Part shown: positions 1 through 7,206 of the stretch, in pieces
Position numbering within the stretch: position 1 is the stretch's first letter
How the letters are laid out: every line of letters begins with the position of its first letter
Assembly: GCA_021784715.1 (NCBI GenBank)
Contig: JAJYHP010000023.1
Coordinates: 1-10,307 of the forward strand
Direction: 5' to 3'
From: a bacterium
GTDB lineage: Bacteria; Eremiobacterota; Eremiobacteria; Baltobacterales; Baltobacteraceae
Length of the DNA: 10,307 bases
Position numbers and translations under genes: made by a program
Notes under the pieces: generated by a model
What the model was told of the DNA's origin: nothing
The model's input: only the letters and a program-made list of their open reading frames with translations
Database searches by the model: none

Positions 1-1
1 T

Positions 2-1723
2 TCCGAAGAGCGTCCGTTGCCGTATAGCGCGCGCATGCTTTTCCTTTGGTTCTATCACGCGTGTCGGCGCGGATCCCCACGCTTCCTTATGGTGAGCGAT
101 CACGTCAATTTCTTGACGTTCGAAGACCCCGGTGCGATCAATACCGTCCGCCGCGCGCTGAAACTCGCGCTCGCGGGCGACGTGTACGGCGCCGCTGAGA
201 CCGCGGTCGTCGACGTCGCGCACGCGACGATCGTCTCGGATGCATTGCGGCGCGGCATGCGCTTCTCCATCGGCGCCGAGGTCGATAACGATCCGCGTTC
301 GCGCCCCGACGTCGCCAATATTATCGATGCGATGCGCCCCGACGGGATCATCCGTTCGGTTCATTTCGTGCCGATCGAGCACCCCGAAAAAGGCGCCGAC
401 TGGCTCTGGCCGTTCGACAACCCCGAATTCGCCCATCTGCTCGATGGCGTCGGCGCGGAGCGCCTCTGGGAACTCTACTCCCACCGGCTCTTCGAAGATA
501 TCTCGACCTTACCGACGCACATCGTCGGACACTTCTACGTCGCCGCGACCTTCGGTGCGTGGCCCGATCCGCAGAAGCTCGAGGGCTACGAAGATCGCCT
601 CCTGGAGATCTGCAAAGAGCGCGGCATCGCCATCGAGATCAACGTTCGTTTCCTGTACCGCGAAGGCGTCGCGCCCGAACAGCGCGAGGCGATGCTGGCG
701 GCGTATACCCGTCTCATGCGCAAAGCCTCGGCCGCGGGGGTCGCCCTCGCCATCGGCTCCGACGCTCACAGTCCGAAGGATCAAGGGAATGGGTTCGACC
801 GCATCATCGAGATCTTACGCGAACTCGATATCAACGAGGTCGTTTTCCCGATCGGCGGCCGTCTAGCGAAGGTCGCGCTGCGCGCGAGCCGCGAGCACAT
901 CGAGCGCGCGAAACGCGTCGATCTTCCGCAGCCGGGCACCAGCATCGCCGGATTCAGCCGGGCCGAACTCGGCCTCCCCGAGATCGACGAGGAAGAGGAG
1001 CGGAGGCTCGCCGAGCTTCGGGCACGCACCGTTCGCGATGTCGGTTCGAAACGACGCGCCGGCTCGCCGGAGCGCGCGACGAAGTCGCCGAGTGCGGGTT
1101 CGCCCGAGACCGCGCGTGGAGCGCGGAGTTCGCCCAAGCGCACCGCACCTGCGAAGCCCGCGAAGGAATCACCGAAAGAAAAGCCCGCGCCGGCCGCCAC
1201 CCCGGAGCCGAAAACTCCCTCGGCAAAGCCGGCGGCCAAGAAGGCCGCCGCGCCACCGAAAGCCGCCACGAAGCCGGCGGCAAAACCCGCCGCGAAATCG
1301 GCGGTAAAACCAGCTACAAAAGCGGCGGCGAAACCCGCTGCAAAATCGGCTGGGAAGCCGGCGGCGAAACCCGCTGCAAAATCGGCGACGAAGCCCGCCG
1401 CGAAACCGGCGGCAAAGCCCGCCGCGAAGGCGAGCGCGAAGAAATCGACGCCCGCGCCCAAAAAGAGCGCGGTCGCAAAACCGGCGGCGAAAAAACCGGC
1501 AGCGAAGAAAACCGCCGCTCCGGCAAAGGGCGCCGCAAAGAAATCCGCGCCGGTAAAAAAAGCCGCGCCGAAGAAAGCCGCCCCGGTAAAGGCGAGCGCG
1601 AAAAAGAGCGCCTCGGCGAAACCCGCAGCGAAGAAAGCCGCCGCGCGCCCCGCAGTAAAAGCAACCCCGAAGAAAACCGCTGGAAAGAAAACCGCCTCGG
1701 CGAAAAAGTCAAAACGCCGATAG
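2..1723 (+). CDS. PHP-domain phosphoesterase with histone-H1-like tail (5' partial)
   Basis: Probable metal-dependent phosphoesterase of the PHP superfamily. The frame is open to the left edge, and the first PHP motif (HxH) should lie before the earliest in-window start (TTG at 17), so the gene is taken as 5'-truncated. Numbering from that TTG, later ligand motifs are in order: SDH 27-29, E88 in GAEVD, H116 in SVH, H172 in GHF, E207 in EIN, and SDAH 248-251. Residues about 1-310 form the catalytic domain; 320-338 are a charged, Glu/Arg-rich linker; about 341-568 are Lys/Ala/Pro-rich repeats like the C-terminal tails of histone H1 or bacterial H1-like proteins. The substrate cannot be read from sequence; histidinol-phosphatase-like or DNA-associated roles are both possible. 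The tail could bind nucleic acid (inference). The stop lies 22 nt before the EF-G-like gene, so co-transcription is likely. Confidence 0.85.
   Translation, partial: SEERPLPYSARMLFLWFYHACRRGSPRFLMVSDHVNFLTFEDPGAINTVRRALKLALAGDVYGAAETAVVDVAHATIVSDALRRGMRFSIGAEVDNDPRSRPDVANIIDAMRPDGIIRSVHFVPIEHPEKGADWLWPFDNPEFAHLLDGVGAERLWELYSHRLFEDISTLPTHIVGHFYVAATFGAWPDPQKLEGYEDRLLEICKERGIAIEINVRFLYREGVAPEQREAMLAAYTRLMRKASAAGVALAIGSDAHSPKDQGNGFDRIIEILRELDINEVVFPIGGRLAKVALRASREHIERAKRVDLPQPGTSIAGFSRAELGLPEIDEEEERRLAELRARTVRDVGSKRRAGSPERATKSPSAGSPETARGARSSPKRTAPAKPAKESPKEKPAPAATPEPKTPSAKPAAKKAAAPPKAATKPAAKPAAKSAVKPATKAAAKPAAKSAGKPAAKPAAKSATKPAAKPAAKPAAKASAKKSTPAPKKSAVAKPAAKKPAAKKTAAPAKGAAKKSAPVKKAAPKKAAPVKASAKKSASAKPAAKKAAARPAVKATPKKTAGKKTASAKKSKRR
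1209..1710 (+). repeat. Low-complexity Lys/Ala/Pro-coding repeat region
   Basis: Degenerate in-frame repeats encode AKPAAKS-like and KKA-like units of the PHP protein tail. One 28-nt stretch is identical at 1323-1350 and 1359-1386, a period of 36 nt (12 codons), which indicates recent in-frame duplication. Elsewhere the units are diverged. The biased base pattern also keeps the other frames free of stops, producing long spurious open frames on both strands. Confidence 0.8.
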
Positions 1724-1733
1724 AAGCGGCGCT

Positions 1734-1739
1734 AGGAGG
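1734..1739 (+). promoter_or_regulatory. Ribosome binding site of the EF-G-like gene
   Basis: A perfect AGGAGG lies 6 nt before the ATG at 1746, in the short gap after the PHP gene. It fixes the start of the EF-G-like gene. Confidence 0.85.
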
Positions 1740-1745
1740 GCTCCT

Positions 1746-3740
1746 ATGTCCGAAGATCTCCGTATTCGGAACGTCGCGTTCGTCGGCCCTCACCACTCGG
1801 GCAAGACGACGCTGCTCGAAGCGTTGCTGTTTTCATCGGGCGCGATCGCTCGCCGGGGCTCGGTAACCGATGGATCCACCACGACCGACTGCGAGCCCGA
1901 AGATATAGCCCACGCTCAATCCACCTGCGTCGGCTTCGCTCGCGCGACGCACGACGCTATCGAGATCACCATCATCGATACGCCGGGCTTCATCGACTTC
2001 TTCGAAGAGACCCGCGCGGCGCTACGCGGCGTCGATGCAGCCGTCGTCGTCGTCGAGGCCGACCCGTCGCGCATTGCCCTGACGCACGCGCTGATGGAAG
2101 AGATCGAGCGACTCCGATTGCCCCACATCGTCGTCGTCAACAAGCTCGATCGCCCCGGTGCGGAATTCGACGCAACCCTCGCCGAGTTGCAACGCCTCTA
2201 CGGCCGCCACGTCGTCGCCGAGCAGCTTCCGATACGTCGCGACGACGCCCTCGTCGGCTATATCGACCTCGCGACGATGCAGGCCGCACGCTACACCGCC
2301 GAGGGCGATCGCCCCGAAGCGATCGAGCCGGCGTTCGAACTTCCGGCGCAGCAGGGGCACCGAGCGCTGCTCGAAGCGATGGCCGATTTCGACGACGCGT
2401 TGATGCAAGAGTTGCTCGACGACGTCGAGCCGCCGAGCGATGAAATCGACCGCGATCTCTGCGAAGAGTGCTCGCACGACCAAATCGTTCCGGTTCTCGT
2501 TGCCGCCGGCCTACACGGTTTCGGCATCCCCGCGTTGCTGCGCGCGATCGAGCGCTGGTTCCCCGCACCGGTCGGCGACGAACGCGCGCCCCTTCGCGCG
2601 CAGGTAATTAAAACGATCGTGCACCCGCAGTCCGGAAAGCTTTCGGTCGCGCGCATTCACGACGGTACGCTGACCGGCGACTCGACGGTCATCGATCTCC
2701 GCACCGGCGAACGGCTGCGCGTCGGCGGCCTCTATCGGCTCTTCGGAAAAAAGAGCGAGGCGATTGCGAGCGCCGGCCCGGGCAGCATCGTCGCCATCGC
2801 TCGCCTCGAAGGCGTGCTCACGGGATCGACGCTCGCCGGAGCGCCATCGGTGAAACCGCTTCCGGCGATCGATTTCTCCGCTCCGGTCTTTGCCGTCGCG
2901 ATCAAGCCGAAAGAGCGGATCGACGAAGCGAAAATCTCGCAGATGCTCGCCCGCATTATCGAGGAAGACCCATCGCTGCAACTCGCGCGAGCGCAATTCA
3001 CCTCCGAGCAGCTGCTCTTGGGCTGCGGCGAACAACATGTCGGCATCGCGATCGAACGCCTCGCGCGCAAACATCGCGTGGAGATCGAGGTGGCGGCGCC
3101 CGCCGTTCCCTACCTCGAAACGATCTCGGCGAGCACCGAGGTGCATTCGCGCTACAAACATCAGACCGGCGGACACGGGCAGTTTGCCGACGTCCACATT
3201 CGCTTTCGCCCCCGCCCTCGCGGGAGCGGGCTGCTCTTCGACGACGAGATCGTCGGCGGCGTCGTTCCGAAGCAGTTCATTCCCGCCGTCGAAAAAGGCG
3301 TCCGCGAAGCGCTGGCGCGTGGAACGAGCGGATACCCCGTCACCGATCTCCACGTGACGCTCTTCGACGGGCAGTACCACGACGTCGATTCCAGCGAGCA
3401 ATCCTTCCGGACCGCCGCGAGCATGGCGGTGCGCGACGCGCTCCCGAAATGCAAGCCGGTGATTTTGGAACCGATCGCACGGGTCGAAGTGACGATTCCC
3501 GCGAACTTTACCGCGACGGTGATAGGGCAGCTCACTGCGAAGCGCGGACAGATTCTCGGCATGAAACCAAGCGACCGAGAGGGGCGAGAGATCGTCGAAG
3601 CCGACGTTCCGCAGGTCGAACTCGCGCGGTATATCACCGAACTTCGCACCGCAACCCAAGGATTGGGAACCTATCGGTGGAGCCACGAACGGTACGACCC
3701 GGCACCGCCCGGGCGCGTTCCCGCAGCCGCCGCCTCGTAG
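1746..3740 (+). CDS. Elongation factor G-like translational GTPase
   Basis: Member of the EF-G/FusA2-like translational GTPase family, 664 residues, slightly shorter than canonical EF-G (about 690-700). The G domain shows a P-loop GPHHSGKT (14-21), a degenerate switch I near 48-60, DTPGF (78-82) and NKLD (132-135). Domains II to V follow: GCGEQH in domain III, GGHGQ early in domain IV, YHDVDSSEQSF near its tip, and a domain V ending near ELRTATQG. The canonical EF-G G3 motif is DTPGH, with His as the catalytic residue; here it is Phe. From memory, related EF-G-like proteins of Actinobacteria carry Tyr there. Canonical translocation is therefore not assured; a specialised ribosome-associated role is plausible, and a housekeeping fusA is probably elsewhere. 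The ATG is set by a perfect AGGAGG 6 nt upstream. Confidence 0.92.
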   Translation: MSEDLRIRNVAFVGPHHSGKTTLLEALLFSSGAIARRGSVTDGSTTTDCEPEDIAHAQSTCVGFARATHDAIEITIIDTPGFIDFFEETRAALRGVDAAVVVVEADPSRIALTHALMEEIERLRLPHIVVVNKLDRPGAEFDATLAELQRLYGRHVVAEQLPIRRDDALVGYIDLATMQAARYTAEGDRPEAIEPAFELPAQQGHRALLEAMADFDDALMQELLDDVEPPSDEIDRDLCEECSHDQIVPVLVAAGLHGFGIPALLRAIERWFPAPVGDERAPLRAQVIKTIVHPQSGKLSVARIHDGTLTGDSTVIDLRTGERLRVGGLYRLFGKKSEAIASAGPGSIVAIARLEGVLTGSTLAGAPSVKPLPAIDFSAPVFAVAIKPKERIDEAKISQMLARIIEEDPSLQLARAQFTSEQLLLGCGEQHVGIAIERLARKHRVEIEVAAPAVPYLETISASTEVHSRYKHQTGGHGQFADVHIRFRPRPRGSGLLFDDEIVGGVVPKQFIPAVEKGVREALARGTSGYPVTDLHVTLFDGQYHDVDSSEQSFRTAASMAVRDALPKCKPVILEPIARVEVTIPANFTATVIGQLTAKRGQILGMKPSDREGREIVEADVPQVELARYITELRTATQGLGTYRWSHERYDPAPPGRVPAAAAS

Positions 3741-3774
3741 CCCATCGCTCTTAGAACCCTATCGCCCTTTACTC

Positions 3775-3780
3775 GGAGGA
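3775..3780 (+). promoter_or_regulatory. Ribosome binding site of the solute-binding lipoprotein gene
   Basis: GGAGGA lies 7 nt before TTG 3788 and 10 nt before a second TTG at 3791. It supports a TTG start right before the signal peptide; no ATG is available nearby in this frame. Confidence 0.75.
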
Positions 3781-3787
3781 TCCGTCG

Positions 3788-5413
3788 TTGTTGAAACGCC
3801 TGCTCTCGGGAGCGCTGCTCCTCACGCTCGTCGTCGCCTGCTCGAAAGCGGGGAACCAGGGTGCCCCGGGTGCCGGAGTGGAGCCCGGACATCTCCGCAT
3901 TGCCGTCCAAAGCGATGTGAAGAATCTCAACCCGCTGCTCAATTCCAACACCACCGACGTATTGGTCGACGCGCTGATGTTCGAGCCGCTTATCGTTCCC
4001 AATTCCCAAGGCAAAATGCAGCCGATGCTCGCCACCGCGGTGCCGACGCTGCACAACGGCGGCATCACCGACCACGGATTAACGATCACCTACCATCTTC
4101 GGACCGACGCCAAATGGACCGACGGGAAGCCGGTGACCGCCGCAGACGTTATTTTCTCGTGGAAGGCGATCATGAATCCGAATAACGACGTGATCTCGCG
4201 CCACGGATATACCGACATCGCATCGATCGACGCGCCAAACCCGTACACCGTCGTCGTCCATCTGAAAAAGCCGTTCGCCCCCTTCGTCGACACCTTCTTT
4301 ACCAATAGCGACCAGCCGTATTTCATCGCGCCCGCGCACGTGCTCGCCCGGTATCCGAATATCAATACGGTTCCGTTTAACAGCGAGCCGCTCGTCAGCG
4401 ACGGCCCCTTCCGCTTTGGCGACTGGGTGCATGGCGATCACATTACGCTCTTGCGCAACGACAACTTTTTCCTTGGAAAGCCAAAATTAAAAACGATCAC
4501 CATTCGCATCATTCCCGATGAAAACACGACGATCAACTTGCTCCGCACGCACGATATCGATTGGATGTTCCAAGCGTCGATCAGCAACTACCCGGTCATT
4601 AAGAACATTCCCGGGATCGATATCCGCTGGATGAGCGCGAACGGCTTCTCCGGCATCTATGTCAACACGCAACGCCCCTTCCTCAAGAGCCTGCGCGTTC
4701 GCCAAGCCGTCGACGCCGCGATCGACAAGCAGCGCATCATCGACACGCTGACCTTCGGCCAGGAAAAACTGGCGCTCGCCGACGTGCCGCCCTTTATGTG
4801 GTCGTACGATCCGAACGTGAAAGCGATCGGGTACGATCCGGCGAAGGCGCGCGCGCTGCTCGACGCGGCAGGCTGGAAAGTCGGCCCCGGTGGAATCCGC
4901 GTGAAGGACGGGCAGAAACTCCAATTGGTGTTGGTTACCGATAACTCCAATGCCACGCGGGTGAAAAAGAGCGTCATCATCCAAGCGATGCTCCGAAAAG
5001 TCGGCATCGACGTCCAAGTGAAATATTTTGCGGGCGACGTCCTCTTCGCGCCGGCGAGCGTCGGCGGCATCCTCCAAGGCGGGAAATTCGACCTCGCGTT
5101 AGCCGGATGGTACGCCGGCATCGACCCCGACGATTCGACCCAAACGACCTGCGCCAACGTCGCGCCGGGCGGTTACAACTACGCGCGCTACTGCAATCCG
5201 CAGATGGAAGCGTTACAAAAGATCGCCCTCACCTCCTACGATCGCGCGACGCGCAAAAAAGCGTACGCGAAGATCCAACAGCTCCTCGCGACCGACGTTC
5301 CGATGATCTATCTCTATTACGAACGTCAAATGGAACCGATCAGCACTTCATTCAAGGGATTCGCTCCCAATCACGTCGTCGAGAGTTGGAACGCATGGCA
5401 ATGGAGCATCTAG
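3788..5413 (+). CDS. ABC transporter substrate-binding lipoprotein, family 5 (peptide/nickel type)
   Basis: Extracytoplasmic solute-binding protein of the SBP_bac_5 family (DppA/OppA/NikA type), 541 residues, the usual length. The N-terminus has two basic residues (K3, R4), a hydrophobic stretch (5-17) and a lipobox VVAC with the lipid-anchored Cys at 18. Mature-protein family signatures include DGKPVTAADV with the following FSW, the SDGPFRFGDW segment, RNDNFF, and the VRQAVDAAID block. Ligand specificity cannot be read; oligopeptides are the default for the family. No permease or ATPase gene follows, so the transporter core must be encoded elsewhere if the protein serves import. The start is TTG (3788 or 3791) behind GGAGGA. 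It lies 47 nt after the EF-G-like gene, and its last codons overlap the next gene. Confidence 0.93.
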   Translation: MLKRLLSGALLLTLVVACSKAGNQGAPGAGVEPGHLRIAVQSDVKNLNPLLNSNTTDVLVDALMFEPLIVPNSQGKMQPMLATAVPTLHNGGITDHGLTITYHLRTDAKWTDGKPVTAADVIFSWKAIMNPNNDVISRHGYTDIASIDAPNPYTVVVHLKKPFAPFVDTFFTNSDQPYFIAPAHVLARYPNINTVPFNSEPLVSDGPFRFGDWVHGDHITLLRNDNFFLGKPKLKTITIRIIPDENTTINLLRTHDIDWMFQASISNYPVIKNIPGIDIRWMSANGFSGIYVNTQRPFLKSLRVRQAVDAAIDKQRIIDTLTFGQEKLALADVPPFMWSYDPNVKAIGYDPAKARALLDAAGWKVGPGGIRVKDGQKLQLVLVTDNSNATRVKKSVIIQAMLRKVGIDVQVKYFAGDVLFAPASVGGILQGGKFDLALAGWYAGIDPDDSTQTTCANVAPGGYNYARYCNPQMEALQKIALTSYDRATRKKAYAKIQQLLATDVPMIYLYYERQMEPISTSFKGFAPNHVVESWNAWQWSI

Positions 5414-5955
5414 GGCACCCGGGCGAATCGGTCGTGCCGCCTGGCGATATCGCCTGGTTGCGAAAAACCATCGTCGAGCGCGCGCTGACCCGAGGGGATT
5501 ACCAACTCTCGGGCGGCGTGCGCAGCGACTACTACATCGATAAGTTTCGGCTCTTCAGCGATCCCGTGGTGTTGCGCCGAATCGCGCGCTTCTTCACCCC
5601 GGTCATCGCGCACCTACGCCCCGACGTCATCGGCGGAACCGAGCTCGGCGGCGTCGTGATCGCGACGGCGGTCTCCCAACTCACCGGGCTTCCGATGCTC
5701 GCCGTTCGCAAACAGCCCAAAGGATACGGCGCTTTCCCGGACGAGTACGTCGAGGGCGCGTACGCTCCGGGGCAGCACGTGTTGTTGTTGGAGGACGTCA
5801 TCACCAATGCGAGCGAGTTGATCGCCGCAAAGGCGCGCCTGGAGGCGCTCGGGCTGCAAGTGACGCCGTATGCGGTGGTCAGCAGAGGGCTCGCGCCGAT
5901 CAACGCGCTCATCTCCTTCTCGCTACCGCGCGGAGACGCGAAGACCGAAAACTAG
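5395..5955 (+). CDS. Orotate phosphoribosyltransferase-like protein (PyrE family)
   Basis: Type I phosphoribosyltransferase, 186 residues, closest in pattern to orotate phosphoribosyltransferase, which joins orotate and PRPP to give OMP in pyrimidine synthesis. Visible motifs: LSGGVRSDYYID (38-49), GGTELGG (80-86), VRKQPKGYG (104-112), which keeps the Arg-Lys-x-x-Lys pattern of PyrE, and the PRPP-binding strand LLLEDVIT (130-137). Two departures: the loop after LEDVIT reads NASE instead of the usual TTGxS-type turn, and the conserved His after the second Lys is Tyr111. The enzyme may thus be a divergent PyrE or a PyrE-like transferase with another base, so no symbol is given. ATG 5395 and ATG 5401 are both in frame; both lie inside the end of the lipoprotein gene, implying translational coupling. 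The SD is weak (GAGAG or TTGGA). Confidence 0.85.
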   Translation: MAMEHLGHPGESVVPPGDIAWLRKTIVERALTRGDYQLSGGVRSDYYIDKFRLFSDPVVLRRIARFFTPVIAHLRPDVIGGTELGGVVIATAVSQLTGLPMLAVRKQPKGYGAFPDEYVEGAYAPGQHVLLLEDVITNASELIAAKARLEALGLQVTPYAVVSRGLAPINALISFSLPRGDAKTEN

Positions 5956-5977
5956 GGCACCACTCCAAGGAGCGCCC

Positions 5978-6754
5978 TTAAATGTGAAATTCGTTGCCGT
6001 CGTCGGCGATCGTCACGCGGCCGCCGAAGACGCGCGCCGCGGCGTCGTGCATGTCGTCGGGGTTCACCTTGCTGCCGTAATGCGTGAGTAGGAGATGGCG
6101 CGCGCCGGCGCGTTCGGCCATCTCGGCCGCCTCCGGCGCCGTCGCGTGACCGCGCATGCCCTTCTCCGGCGTCAACCCCAGGGTCGCCTCGCAGATAAAG
6201 AGATCGCAGTCTTCGGCGTGTTTGATCACCCGATCGCAGGGCGCGGTATCCGCGGAGTACGTCAGGACGCGGTCGTCGTATTCGATCCGCATGGCGTAGC
6301 AATCGATGTAATGGATGGTCTTCGCGAACGTGACGCGCATATCGTTGATGTGCAGCGGTTTCTCCGGATCGTATTCTCGCACGTCGAAGACGTCGTCGAG
6401 AAAATCGCCCGGCCCCTCCGAGGCGAACGCCCCGCAGAGCGCGCGAAGCATCTCGGTGCCGTTGGGCGGCAGCCAGAGCGGGAGGCGTTCTTCGCGAAAC
6501 TCCGGACCGTATTTCAGGCCGTATCGCAACGGAATGAGATCGACGAAGTGATCGGCGTGCATGTGCGAGATCAGCATCGCATCGAGCTTCGGGTAGGAGA
6601 TCGCGCCGCGCAGACGCGGCAGCGCGCCGGTACCGAAATCCATGATGATGGAGGTTTCGCGGCTCTGCAGCAGATAGCAGCTGCACGCGCGCCACGCCCG
6701 GGGAACCGAGTCGCTCGACCCGAGGATGCGCAAACGCAAACGATCGTCGCTCAT
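5978..6754 (-). CDS. Metallo-beta-lactamase fold hydrolase, ribonuclease Z-like
   Basis: MBL-fold metal hydrolase of 258 residues resembling the RNase Z/arylsulfatase-like branch. Metal ligands are visible: HMHADH (64-69), H148 in TIHY, D169 in SADT and H225 in LTHYG, with GHATAPEAA (202-210) matching the GH-x-(S/T)-A segment typical of RNase Z-like proteins. There is no signal peptide, so it is cytoplasmic. At 258 residues it is shorter than tRNA-processing RNase Z (about 300 in E. coli), and no clear exosite arm is seen; a phosphodiesterase or other hydrolase activity is equally possible. The ATG overlaps the TGA of the peroxiredoxin gene by 4 nt. The nearest SD-like sequence (GAAGAGG) is 16 nt upstream, too far for efficient independent initiation, so coupling is likely. 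It ends 22 nt from the convergent PyrE-like gene. Confidence 0.9.
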   Translation of the reverse strand: MSDDRLRLRILGSSDSVPRAWRACSCYLLQSRETSIIMDFGTGALPRLRGAISYPKLDAMLISHMHADHFVDLIPLRYGLKYGPEFREERLPLWLPPNGTEMLRALCGAFASEGPGDFLDDVFDVREYDPEKPLHINDMRVTFAKTIHYIDCYAMRIEYDDRVLTYSADTAPCDRVIKHAEDCDLFICEATLGLTPEKGMRGHATAPEAAEMAERAGARHLLLTHYGSKVNPDDMHDAAARVFGGRVTIADDGNEFHI

Positions 6755-7206
6755 GATATGGCCGCTAGCACCTCTTCAGCATGGCCGTCGACCGAGACCT
6801 TCGGCCAGAGCGCGACCACCTTCCCGGAGGCGTCGAAAAGGAACGTCGCGCGAGCGACGCCGATGCGTTTTTTCCCGTACATGTTTTTTTCGACGAGCAC
6901 CCCGCACGCATTGCAGAGCTCGGATTCGGTGTCCGAAAGCAACGCGAATGGGATTTTGTATTTCGCCTTAAACTTCTGGTGCGAAAGCACGGGGTCGCGC
7001 GAAACGCCGACGATTTTCGCCCCCTTGCGTTCGAAGGCGCGGTAGATATCGCGAAACTGCGAAGCCTCGCTCGTGCAGCCGGGGGTATCGTCCTTCGGGT
7101 AAAAATAGAGGACGAGGGGTGCGCCAACGAAGCTGGAGGTATCAACCATCCGGCCTTCATCATCGAGGAGCGTCACTTTCGGTAAGGTGTCGCCGACTCC
7201 GATCAT
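6751..7206 (-). CDS. bcp: Peroxiredoxin, PrxQ/Bcp type
   Basis: Thiol peroxidase of the AhpC/TSA superfamily, 151 residues, the normal length of PrxQ/Bcp. It would reduce hydrogen peroxide and organic hydroperoxides in the cytoplasm using thioredoxin-type reductants. The peroxidatic Cys44 sits in the signature YPKDDTPGCTSE. The resolving Cys found five residues later in E. coli Bcp is replaced here (Ala49 region, SEASQF). Two other cysteines, C98 and C101 in ELCNACGV, are candidates for a different resolving Cys or a 1-Cys mechanism (inference). AGGAAAGGA lies 6 nt before the ATG. Its start overlaps the TGA of the potassium channel gene by 4 nt (ATGA), and its own stop overlaps the next gene in the same way. 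Confidence 0.95.
   Translation of the reverse strand: MIGVGDTLPKVTLLDDEGRMVDTSSFVGAPLVLYFYPKDDTPGCTSEASQFRDIYRAFERKGAKIVGVSRDPVLSHQKFKAKYKIPFALLSDTESELCNACGVLVEKNMYGKKRIGVARATFLFDASGKVVALWPKVSVDGHAEEVLAAIS

Noticed and set aside
559..1866. 435-residue open frame on the plus strand overlapping the PHP gene
   Set aside because: It lies in another frame of the Lys/Ala/Pro-coding tail, has an Arg/Glu/Gly-rich product without a fold, and runs past the well-supported AGGAGG-ATG start of the EF-G-like gene.
2511..3686. 391-residue antisense open frame inside the EF-G-like gene
   Set aside because: Typical GC-rich shadow of a real gene; the product has no recognisable domain.
5107..5394. N-terminal extension of the PyrE-like protein into the lipoprotein gene
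   Set aside because: The extra residues are Arg-rich out-of-frame translation of the lipoprotein; the PyrE family length fits the start near 5395-5401.
5954..5978. Intrinsic terminator between the convergent PyrE-like and MBL genes
   Set aside because: Only a 5-bp AGGGC/GCCCT pair with a 15-nt loop and no T-tract; too weak to call.
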